Notes under the pieces: model-generated | Told to the model about the DNA's origin: nothing | Seen by the model: the letters and a program-made list of their open reading frames with translations, nothing else | Databases searched by the model: none | NCBI GenBank assembly: GCA_003116975.1 | Contig: BGKB01000099.1 | Span: 1-64,000 of the forward strand | Source of the DNA: Aurantiochytrium sp. KH105 | Taxonomy: Eukaryota > Sar > Bigyra > Thraustochytrida > Thraustochytriidae | Direction of reading: 5' to 3' | Length of the DNA stretch: 64,000 nucleotides | Made by a program: the position numbers and the translations under genes | Shown: positions 8,952 to 17,227 of the stretch, in pieces | How the letters are laid out: each line of letters begins with the position of its first letter | Position numbering within the stretch: position 1 is the first letter of the stretch

Positions 8952-9548
8952 TAATGCTTTCCTGTTCCACTCATTGTAGTCCTATTCATCTCATTTTGCG
9001 ATTCTTCCTGCTTCTTTGATCCCCAAAGATCATTCATGAGACCATGCAAGAGTCTCTCTTGCTCATGAGAATTTTAAAAGTCGTCCTTGTACAAGACGAT
9101 TTCCTACGCTCTCATGCATGCAAAGCAGAGCAAAGCAAAGCACAGCGAAGCAAAGCACAAAGGCAAACTAAACTAAACCAAACCAAACCAAACCAAACTA
9201 AACCAAAGCACAAAAGTAAAGGAAAGTAAAGCACAAAGCCAAACCAAACCAAACTAAAGCACAAAGCCAAACCAAACCAAACCAAACCAAACTAAAACAC
9301 AAAGGCAAACCAAACCAAACCAAACCAAACTAAAACACAAAGGCAAACCAAACCAAACCAAACCAAACTAAAACACAAAGGCAAACCAAACCAAACCAAA
9401 CCAAACTAAAACACAAAGGCAAACCAAACCAAACCAAAGTAACAAACAGCTGCAGCGTGCAGCGTGCAGATCAAACAATCTAACTTTCAGTCCTGGCATG
9501 CCAAACATTTTGGGAGACAGCCTCATTCTTTCTCTAGCCGAAAAGTTT
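8952..9548. other. Convergent 3' spacer with minisatellite
   Basis: This spacer lies between the stops of NSE4 (+) and the AAA ATPase (-). It is dominated by a CAAA-rich tandem array and must include both 3' UTRs. No gene was seen. Confidence 0.7.
9119..9437. repeat. 38-bp minisatellite built from AAACC sub-repeats
   Basis: The right half has an exact 38-bp period, with GGC landmarks at 9304, 9342, 9380 and 9418. Each unit contains four to five AAACC pentamers, then AAACTAAAACACAAAGGC. The left half holds shorter, diverged versions. The plus strand is nearly free of T and the minus strand is TTTGG-rich. Confidence 0.93.
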
Positions 9549-11462
9549 CTAGAATCCCCCGCGGGGCTTCCCAAGCATCAAGGGAAACGGGGCGTCGCGG
9601 CGAATCTGTTGTTGCCGGACCTTGAGAGCTTCGACGTAAACTTGCATGGGCGGCGCAGCGATTTCTAGCTCGCCACCCATTGCTGAATCCTTGCGTTGAC
9701 GTAAACATTGCGAGACCCAGCGCCGCTCCGCATGCTTGCATACATCTTTGATGTCACGTCCTGAAAAACCAACCGCTTCCGCGGCAAGCTTGTCAAGGTT
9801 TGCAGCGTCTAATTGGCGTGCATAGCGCCCAAAGATCTCTCTACGAGCACCTTCGCCGGGCAATGGAAACGTGATCGACATGTCGAAACGACTCACAAGC
9901 GCAGCATCCAAGTCCTGCTTGCGATTTGTCGCGGCGATCAGAATGCTCGAAGTGGCCTCCTGAAAACCCTCGAGCGTGCGCAAAAGCACTGACAAGAGCC
10001 GCCGTGTTGCCTCGTGCATGCTTCCGCCCGACCCCCCCTCACGAGACGTGGCGAGCGAATCGATCTCGTCGAGAAACACAATTGCATTCCCGAGCTCGTC
10101 GCAAAGCTTGAGCATCTCCGAAAGTCGCGACTCGCTTTCACCATAATACTTGGACATGACCGACTCAATGGGAATGTAAATCATTGGTACTTTGGCCTGA
10201 GACGCAACAATGCGTGCCGTCGTGGTTTTTCCCGTGCCTGGCGGGCCTTCAAAAAGAATCGCGCGCGGCCGATTGCTCTCAAAACGCGCTCGAGTCTTTC
10301 GTGTGACCGTGTCGTACTCTTCCGGATGTTTCAGCCCCAAAAGAACACTGTCTTCGACGTCACGGCGCACCTCGTCATAGCCAGCAAGGCAGCTCCAGTC
10401 CAGCGCCGCGCTTCCTTCGCCTTGGCCCGACTCGGGTTCACGGTACACCACAGCGCCCAGGGCCTCAAGTCGATCGAGGGCAGACGACCTCCCATGGCTC
10501 GATGAACCACCTCCAGCACGCCCCGAGCTCGATGGCTGCGACGCAGAAGCAAAGGGATGCGAAAAGGGGTCGCGCTCAGCATCTGAATCAAAGCCCCAGC
10601 TTGCATCTGGGCTATGCAAGAAACCGCCCCATGCACGACGTGGTCGAGGCGTCAGCGCAGCGGCGCGATCGCTCGTAAAGGCCCCGACTGCATACGCAGC
10701 AACAAAGGCATCGAGCTCCCCGTCGGACAAGTGAGTATCCTTGAAAAAGGTCAGGCGGCACGCCCCATTCTCCAAGACAATGGTCGACAAGCTAGCGTTA
10801 CCGCCCTCCAGCACCATGCTTATCTCTTGGTCGTCCTCGTCGCTGCTCACCTCTGGGCTTGCGGCCACGAAAAGACGAGGTCCATCGGCAGTACGACCAG
10901 CCTGAATCGATCTTGCAAAAGCATTGAGGGTTGCGCCCAAGTCTGCGGGACTCACAATGGTAAAGGATAGTCGCCAGACACCGTCTTTGTCCACGCCGAC
11001 CTGAACCGACGGCGAACTGTGTCGCGCTTTGCGGACCGGCGCCAGCCTCTCCAAAAGCCTCTTCTTAAGTGTTTCCTTTGTATCTTTGCCTCCCTCTCCG
11101 CCCTCGTCATGCGTATTCGGAGCCCCAAGACTCTCCGCGGGAGCACAACTCGCCGAGGCGGCAATAGCTGCAACTCCGAGAGCAGCTGCAGCGAGCCCGA
11201 GGGTTCCGGCTGGGCTTCTTTGGCCATCGCTGTGACCCTGCCATGACGCTCTGTCCACAACAAACTGCGCTGCAGGGAGTCGACGCGAGGTCGAGCTCAA
11301 CGAGCGCCGTGCGCTTGCAAATGTCAAGGTCCCCGCGCGTCGCATCATCATCGTTGACCTTTGGTATGCTGCTGGCGAGTGTTTTCCGGATTGCTCTTGC
11401 TTGGCGGTCGATGCGGAGAAAAACAAGCACCTCCGAAATACGGTTTTACGACGTTGCATCAT
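9549..11462 (-). CDS. AAA+ ATPase with mitochondrial-type presequence
   Basis: A 637-residue AAA ATPase. The C-terminal AAA module has Walker A GPPGTGKT (406-413), Walker B IVFLDEID (D465, E466) and a second region of homology, AATNRKQDLDAALVSRFD, with the arginine-finger region. The N-terminus (MMQRRKTVFRRCLFF, then MMMRRAGTLTFASARRSLSSTSRRL) is basic, Ser/Ala-rich and non-acidic, typical of mitochondrial import. A hydrophobic stretch at about 87-104 could be a membrane anchor. Residues 140-330 hold a weakly conserved domain and a Ser/Gly-rich linker. The start is the first ATG (11460-11462); the frame continues upstream only to a TTG. It resembles single-AAA, membrane-linked protein-remodelling ATPases (Msp1/ATAD1 or katanin-like clade), but the exact subfamily is unresolved. 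Confidence 0.85.
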   Translation of the reverse strand: MMQRRKTVFRRCLFFSASTAKQEQSGKHSPAAYQRSTMMMRRAGTLTFASARRSLSSTSRRLPAAQFVVDRASWQGHSDGQRSPAGTLGLAAAALGVAAIAASASCAPAESLGAPNTHDEGGEGGKDTKETLKKRLLERLAPVRKARHSSPSVQVGVDKDGVWRLSFTIVSPADLGATLNAFARSIQAGRTADGPRLFVAASPEVSSDEDDQEISMVLEGGNASLSTIVLENGACRLTFFKDTHLSDGELDAFVAAYAVGAFTSDRAAALTPRPRRAWGGFLHSPDASWGFDSDAERDPFSHPFASASQPSSSGRAGGGSSSHGRSSALDRLEALGAVVYREPESGQGEGSAALDWSCLAGYDEVRRDVEDSVLLGLKHPEEYDTVTRKTRARFESNRPRAILFEGPPGTGKTTTARIVASQAKVPMIYIPIESVMSKYYGESESRLSEMLKLCDELGNAIVFLDEIDSLATSREGGSGGSMHEATRRLLSVLLRTLEGFQEATSSILIAATNRKQDLDAALVSRFDMSITFPLPGEGARREIFGRYARQLDAANLDKLAAEAVGFSGRDIKDVCKHAERRWVSQCLRQRKDSAMGGELEIAAPPMQVYVEALKVRQQQIRRDAPFPLMLGKPRGGF

Positions 11463-11813
11463 AACCGATTCAGTCCGTTGGAGGGAGAAGAGCCCACCCA
11501 ACTTGAATGAAGTTGACCTTGAACTTGAACTTTAAGATCGAGTTCAAGGCCACGTTTAACTTCTTTCTTCGCGTGGCACCTTGAAGCTTGAGCTTTTCAA
11601 GACGTCTTGGTCGATCTAAATTGCCTTGGTTAGCTGGCTGGGCTGTCCGGCTGCACGACCACCTGCCCTGCTGGACGGCTTCTTGGTGCAGATCACACGG
11701 GCAGCTCGACTCGACGCGATAATCCCGTCTCCGAAAACAACTGTATACTTCAGGGTCGAGCGCGATCGTATGGGCCTTTGCGCGCAGAATAGCGGCTCCA
11801 TAGGTCTGTCGCG
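11463..11813. promoter_or_regulatory. Divergent promoter spacer (AAA ATPase / RCC1-like)
   Basis: This 351-bp spacer lies between two divergent genes. It has CTTGAA/TTCAAG direct and inverted copies, including a stem-loop at 11517-11549. No gene was seen. Confidence 0.5.
11517..11549. repeat. Inverted repeat CCTTGAACT...AGTTCAAGG
   Basis: The two arms, 11517-11525 and 11541-11549, are perfect 9-bp reverse complements with a 15-nt loop. They sit in a run of further CTTGAA copies between divergent genes. Confidence 0.85.
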
Positions 11814-12875
11814 ATGCGGATTATCGATATGAGCTATTTCTTCACAGGAAGCGTGATCTTCGTGCTTTTCGTGATGACACACGTGAAGGGTATCGCCAGC
11901 ATGGAGTTCGGTGCCGAGGCTCTGGATGCCTTAGTGCCTCTCGACGCGACCGCAGCACTTGCGTCGGGAATGGCATGCCAGATATCCAACAACAATGGGG
12001 TCAGCGAAGATAAAAGAAAAGGTCTTCAGTGCTGGCATCGCACTTCTCATGGATGGCAATCGGTGACTCTAGAAATGAAAGATGCTGACACACGGTTTGT
12101 GCAAGTTTCCTGCGCAGGAAAACAATGCTGTGCGCTTGCTGACAACGGACTTGCTCGTTGTTGGGACACTTTGGGCGATGAGCGGGTGCGGTTGGGTGAT
12201 CATGCGCTTGTACAAATATCCCTAGGCCACGAACAAGTATGCGGAGTCAAAGCATCTGATTCGAGAGTTCGATGCTGGATGCTAGCCCGACCTACAGTCC
12301 CAGAGGACCGCACTGTCGAGAACGATCGGACGCGTTTTGGACAGGTTAGCTGCGGAAAGGAAGAATGTTGTGCGATCGAGGCCTCTGCGCGCGGTCGAAT
12401 ACATTGTTGGGCAGCACACGGTAGTCCTCTACGCAGTCCGCCATCGGACTCAGTTTTTTCGCAGGTTTTCTTGGCCAAAGGAGGGAAATTTGGAGTCGCA
12501 ATCGAAAGAGGCACGCGATTTCTACGAGCCTGGGGCGAGGACAGCTACGGCCAAGTTAGTTCTGCACCACGGAATCTCGCTGTGAGAGATGTATCGTGTG
12601 GATCCCACTTTTGTTGTGCTATTCCAATGGAGCAAACGAAGCAAGGTCTTCGATGCTGGGGGCGCCAGACATCCTTGCAGGTTGGCGCTTCCTTGGTCAA
12701 GCTTCAAGAATTTCCCCATCGGTTCCTCGCTGCAAGTGAGCAAGAGGTTTGCATCGGAGATGCCTCTGGATTGTTACAAGGCTGTCTGCCTTGGCGTTAC
12801 AGCTTTCCAGGATCTCCTTCACTCTCGCAGGCTGAAACATCTGGGATTGAACAGACACGACAAGACTCGCTCTGA
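11814..12875 (+). CDS. Secreted cysteine-rich RCC1-like repeat protein
   Basis: A 353-residue protein with a hydrophobic leader (residues 8-24, SYFFTGSVIFVLFVMTH), probably a signal peptide. The body repeats a unit of the type F-x-Q-V-S-C-G-x-x-x-C-C-A-I, then RCW or HCW about 20 residues later. Copies are seen near residues 96-125, 138-160, 175-205, 215-245 and 262-290. This is the pattern of extracellular RCC1-type beta-propeller repeats, in which paired cysteines probably form disulfides. Secretion and disulfide bonding are inference; ligand unknown. The start ATG at 11814 is followed five codons later by a second usable ATG. A possible AATAAA polyadenylation signal lies at 12894-12899, 19 bp past the stop. 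Confidence 0.75.
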   Translation: MRIIDMSYFFTGSVIFVLFVMTHVKGIASMEFGAEALDALVPLDATAALASGMACQISNNNGVSEDKRKGLQCWHRTSHGWQSVTLEMKDADTRFVQVSCAGKQCCALADNGLARCWDTLGDERVRLGDHALVQISLGHEQVCGVKASDSRVRCWMLARPTVPEDRTVENDRTRFGQVSCGKEECCAIEASARGRIHCWAAHGSPLRSPPSDSVFSQVFLAKGGKFGVAIERGTRFLRAWGEDSYGQVSSAPRNLAVRDVSCGSHFCCAIPMEQTKQGLRCWGRQTSLQVGASLVKLQEFPHRFLAASEQEVCIGDASGLLQGCLPWRYSFPGSPSLSQAETSGIEQTRQDSL

Positions 12876-13560
12876 AGCCTATTTTGTTTTGGGAATAAAT
12901 GTAAAAAAATATATCCCAGTCCTAGCATCAGCTCATGACGGAAAGTGGGCACGAGAGATACGTCGGTGACGTCTTTGGCTTCTTGACGTTGCCATTTTTC
13001 AGGATCTCTTTTATCTGTTTTCCTTTCAGATGATGGAACATGTGGGCTTGTCAAGTCCTGACCGATAACACTTCCATTTTTCGTTCGTTCTATTCTATTC
13101 TTTTCTGCCCACAATCTAGCGTCCGCCACTACCACCATTGCCTCTGTAGTGCCGGCATCATGTTATCAGTCCTGCCTCGAGATCGAGTGCTGTCTTGATC
13201 TTATGCATGAAAGTACCTAAAACAAAATAAGTGCTTTTGACCGTTACAAAGAGTTGAATCCCGTGCTTTAGACTTATTGTGCATTGATGCTGCGTTACTA
13301 CGAGGGCCAGTAAGTCATCGTTATCATTACGAGTATGAAGAACACATAATCATTAAAGGTGTTTGTGTATCGTGGCGGCCTGGGACACTTGATTGACCAA
13401 TCGATCGATCGGTCGGTCGGTCGGTCGCCTGTTAGAGTGGTGGGGCTTGCGACATTCGTGCGAGTAGAGAAAGTATCAGAGCCCGAGCGCGCACATGTGC
13501 GTGCGAACGAACAACTGATTGCCACCGCGAAGCGCATGAGGCTCGCTCGGGATACTGAGC
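12876..13560. other. Spacer between RCC1-like and CD36-like genes
   Basis: This 685-bp spacer holds the RCC1-like 3' UTR (AATAAA at 12894-12899) and the CD36-like promoter. It is AT-rich in its first half. Pyrimidine-rich runs ending in TTTCAG near 13000-13030 resemble 3' splice sites, but no donor could be paired with them. A GATC/GGTC microsatellite follows. Confidence 0.5.
13401..13427. repeat. (TCGA)/(TCGG) tetranucleotide microsatellite
   Basis: Two TCGA units run into about four TCGG units, 134 bp upstream of the CD36-like start. Confidence 0.85.
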
Positions 13561-16500
13561 ATGAAGGGCAGGCCGCCCGAGCAGGCGGATATTGCTGACG
13601 CAGTGAGCACTGACCATGGCGAGATTCGAGCAAGAGAGCTTGGCGTACCGCCCAGCGGCGACAAAGGCTCTCTACCAACCTTCAAGGGAAGAAGCGCTAC
13701 CTCGGAAGAGGTTAGCGAGGAACTTCGAAAGCAGTATGCGCTGGATGAGCGCAAACGCCGCGAGGAAGGGGTCCAGCAAGGCTTTAAAGAGCTCAAACAT
13801 AGGTCTCGAGCTCGAAAGTACCTCGCACAGGTTATGCAGCGCAAGCTCGAGACACATGTCGACAACTTGCTTTGGGATGAAACACATGATCTCGACATTA
13901 ACAATGAGCACATTCTGCGTCTGGAGCGCGAGTACAAGGAATCAGGGAAATCCTTGCTTCGCGAGGCAGAACGGGTTGTCTTTGCACTGGAACACGAGCG
14001 CATCAAAGAGGCCAAGCGCGAGGCCACACGCCTTTTGGAGCGTAACGTACCCGTTCGCTTGAAAAAGAGGCTCTTGGCTGGCACAATCTTCCTCGTTAGC
14101 GTAGTCTTTCTCGTCTCCATTTCAGCGCTCAGTCGAATTACCGGAAACCCACTACGCGCGCGAATCGATACGTGGCTGCGCCTTGACGAGACGGACAGCT
14201 TCACTAAATGGCTGGCCTGCGACGATCCCTTTGGCATATTCATGGATTTTACAGGGGGGTCTTCCGCTACATCGCTTTGTAAGTCGGACGATAACGTGGA
14301 AAATATTTACTTGTACAACCTCACAAATGCGGAGCAGGTCAGGGTATCGGGGGCTGCGCCTATTGTCCGCGAAGTCGGTCCTTTTCCCTTCGCCCGGCGC
14401 GTTCGCAAGCTTCGCGTTGCCAACACATCGACCTCTGTCACAGTGAACCGTGTCCCATACTTTGAGTACCTCGGCGAAGACGGTTCCCTCGATGTTGAAC
14501 TTACGCTTCCGAATGTCGGATACTTCATGCTGGTCGCCTTCTTGGAGAAGGGCGTCGGCTTAACTGATTCTGATGCATTGCTCTTTCCGTGGCTTGCGGC
14601 CCAGCGCATTCAGGCGAAACTTCGCGAGTTCCCGGAAACCACAGCGGATACCTGGATGACTGAGGCAAATGCAACCGACTGTTGGACGTTCGGATGCTTT
14701 TTGTATCAGAATAAATTCACCGCACTTGTTGCCGCGGAGCCAAACGCAACGGAGCGCGCAAACCGCATCGCGCAAAACCTTGAGGGCCTGCCAGTGTTTG
14801 GAGACATCGCTTTCTCATCAACTCAAGAACAGATGCTGTGGTCACTCCTTCAGAACGTCACAACATTTGCCGCGGCAACTGCGCAAGGCGACCCTGCGTG
14901 TGCCTTCGACCTCGAGTCATTTTGCGAGACCGTGGGGGCCACGGTCTCGAATGCCAAACTTATTGTCGACGACTTTTTGTCGCTGTGGACAATTTCCGGG
15001 TCCCTTGCCATTCTTTCAAGTCTTGACCGCGTACGCCTTGCATCCGGCATCGAAAGTGGCTTCCTCGATGCATTCTATGAGGGCCTCTCACTGCGGACCT
15101 CTGTATGTCGGACCGAGACTGCAAATCTTGGTACTTTTACATGCACGCAGCTCAATGATATTGCTCAGTATCTGTACTGGCTTTTTTCAGCAGAATGGGA
15201 GTCCCTTGCCTCGCGTCGGAAGTCGAGCAAGGGGCCATTCGTCACACGAACGGCGCGAGAGTTTCTCATAACAGGATATGCGGATACGAGTTTGGCGCTT
15301 CGAAACGGAGTCATGCGGACCATGCCTGATGTCCTTAACCAGCCAGACTCCCGAAGTGACTTCCCTGCCGGCTTGTTCCGGGGCGACTATCCTGCGGATG
15401 TGCTTTCGGACAGCGACCTGGCGTGGCTGTCCCACGCCTGGGTTCCAGGCATCGTGCAAGGAGTGCCGAATGAAACCTTGACCGCATTCCTTACTGCTGC
15501 CGTCGACAGTAACGATCAAGCTCGCGTCATTCCAGGTTCCTGGATCCTCGCTCCCGATACGTACGCGGACAGCGAGGCGCTTTCACTTCAGAGCAGGGTG
15601 TATCTTGTTGGCACCTCGACGCCAGAGTACCTTCAAGCTGCTCGATTCATGCAAGCGATCGATGGGCAGATCACCGCGCGACTCTTTGGTGAAACAACAA
15701 GCGTACAAGGACGCGATCAATGGCTTCAATTCGCGCCAACGCTCGACATGCTCTGGACGGATACCCGTCTTGATGTCGATGGCTTCCCATATGCCGAAAA
15801 TGCCCTCTTGAGCGCCTGGCAAGACGAAATCCAAGTCTGGATTGATGACGTCTGGCGACCCGTTACATTTCAACAGCGCGCCGTCCTATCCTCGTTCAAT
15901 GGGACTTCTATCGATGCGCTACGTTTCGCCTTAAAATACGACCGCCTCAAGCGTTTTGAGCTTGATCGCACCTCGGACTTGACAACCACGTGCATGGTCA
16001 ATGTCGGGCCGAAACGTGAATATTTGCCATTATGGATCGGGTACCCAAGCTACCTCACATGCAATAGCACAAACGGCGTCGCCACACCGAGCACTCGCGA
16101 TGAGGAAGAAGATACCTCGCAGGACGACATCACCTATGATGACCTCGTTTCGCAAGATGATGAAAGCGTTGACGATTATGACATTGACTACGACGTCTTT
16201 CCGCAAGCGGAAGTGCCCCTCCCCTTGGATGAACGCGCCGAGGTGCTGGGCATTTCATCGCGTCTGGCATCCAATGAGTCGATGAATACAATCGTTCTCG
16301 AGCCCATTTCGGGAGCGACTCTTGGCTACTCGATCGATCTAGGGATGTACATTCAGCTTCAGGCCATGGTCAGCATGCTGCCGCTCGCGCCGTCGGTGAA
16401 ACTTCCATTTTATGCCTCTACGCGCGAGCGTCACATGCCTGCTGCGCAAAGAGAAGCGTTGGCTACGGCAGTGACGCGAAGCGCACGTCAAATGCGTGCG

Positions 16501-17022
16501 GTATCATGGATTGGCGCTATCACTGCGGTTTCCTGTCTCGTTCTGTCGCTTCTGATTCTGTTCCGGAATCGGGGCACACCTGAACTCAAGGTCGCGCAGG
16601 TTCGTCCCGTGGAAAGCCTCGAAACGGAAGCGGACGAGAAGCGCAAGGAGCTGCAGCGTCAAGAGCGCGAGCGACTCAAGGATCTCAAGCGAAAGCACCA
16701 GCAAGCGCGCGAGCGGTACGAAGAAGCGCACCAGAAACTTACATCGCAATATGCTCGCAACTTTGACACACTCTTTCGGGTTGACACAACGCCACAGCAC
16801 GACGGAAAAGCTCGACTTATCAAGCGACAAAAGGATGCTGCCAAGGTTGAGGCGACGTACGGAATTGCGCGCGATGGTGATGTTTTCATGTTCACGAATG
16901 CGGAAATGAAAACCTTGGCTGAGCAGTACGGCAACCCATTGGAACATCTCATTCGACCTGAGGACATTCCGCAGTCGACAATCGACAGCCGCAAACTCTC
17001 CGCTGTTTCCGAGTTAAGCTAA
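13561..17022 (+). CDS. CD36/LIMP-2 family scavenger-receptor-like protein, greatly extended
   Basis: A 1153-residue membrane protein with the two-helix topology of the CD36/LIMP-2/SR-B family. Helix 1 is at about 173-197 and helix 2 at about 981-1003, with a large lumenal or extracellular loop between them. Just after helix 1 comes the family hallmark NIYLYNLTNAEQV followed by PIVREVGPFPF, equal to the conserved FYFFNVTNPEE...VREVGPY block. Several N-glycosylation sequons are visible. Known members are about 470-500 residues; this loop alone is near 780. It also has a 172-residue basic/helical N-tail and a 150-residue C-tail with a coiled coil (RKELQRQERERLKDLKRK). A very acidic insert (DEEEDTSQDD...) lies near 850-880. 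Lipid or lysosomal cargo binding is the family role; the specific role here is unknown. The start ATG has A at -3. Confidence 0.85.
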   Translation: MKGRPPEQADIADAVSTDHGEIRARELGVPPSGDKGSLPTFKGRSATSEEVSEELRKQYALDERKRREEGVQQGFKELKHRSRARKYLAQVMQRKLETHVDNLLWDETHDLDINNEHILRLEREYKESGKSLLREAERVVFALEHERIKEAKREATRLLERNVPVRLKKRLLAGTIFLVSVVFLVSISALSRITGNPLRARIDTWLRLDETDSFTKWLACDDPFGIFMDFTGGSSATSLCKSDDNVENIYLYNLTNAEQVRVSGAAPIVREVGPFPFARRVRKLRVANTSTSVTVNRVPYFEYLGEDGSLDVELTLPNVGYFMLVAFLEKGVGLTDSDALLFPWLAAQRIQAKLREFPETTADTWMTEANATDCWTFGCFLYQNKFTALVAAEPNATERANRIAQNLEGLPVFGDIAFSSTQEQMLWSLLQNVTTFAAATAQGDPACAFDLESFCETVGATVSNAKLIVDDFLSLWTISGSLAILSSLDRVRLASGIESGFLDAFYEGLSLRTSVCRTETANLGTFTCTQLNDIAQYLYWLFSAEWESLASRRKSSKGPFVTRTAREFLITGYADTSLALRNGVMRTMPDVLNQPDSRSDFPAGLFRGDYPADVLSDSDLAWLSHAWVPGIVQGVPNETLTAFLTAAVDSNDQARVIPGSWILAPDTYADSEALSLQSRVYLVGTSTPEYLQAARFMQAIDGQITARLFGETTSVQGRDQWLQFAPTLDMLWTDTRLDVDGFPYAENALLSAWQDEIQVWIDDVWRPVTFQQRAVLSSFNGTSIDALRFALKYDRLKRFELDRTSDLTTTCMVNVGPKREYLPLWIGYPSYLTCNSTNGVATPSTRDEEEDTSQDDITYDDLVSQDDESVDDYDIDYDVFPQAEVPLPLDERAEVLGISSRLASNESMNTIVLEPISGATLGYSIDLGMYIQLQAMVSMLPLAPSVKLPFYASTRERHMPAAQREALATAVTRSARQMRAVSWIGAITAVSCLVLSLLILFRNRGTPELKVAQVRPVESLETEADEKRKELQRQERERLKDLKRKHQQARERYEEAHQKLTSQYARNFDTLFRVDTTPQHDGKARLIKRQKDAAKVEATYGIARDGDVFMFTNAEMKTLAEQYGNPLEHLIRPEDIPQSTIDSRKLSAVSELS

Positions 17023-17227
17023 TGCAAAGCAATGCCATTGGTTCCCAACTTTTATCCTGTCTTTTTTAACTGTACAAGAGCCGGGGCCAGTGTAAAAGTG
17101 CAATAGACTCATTCCTTTTTATCTTACTGCATGTGTTTTCAAATGATCGATATGGAGAGCTTCTGCTTACTCCGCAAAAGCGCAAACAGAATTAATTTGA
17201 AATTCTTTACAAATCTTAGCCTGAGGC

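Noticed and set aside
9119-9437. CRISPR-like or telomere-like array
   Set aside because: Units are directly tandem without unique spacers, and the host is eukaryotic. The TTTGG unit is internal and differs from known telomere repeats such as TTAGGG.
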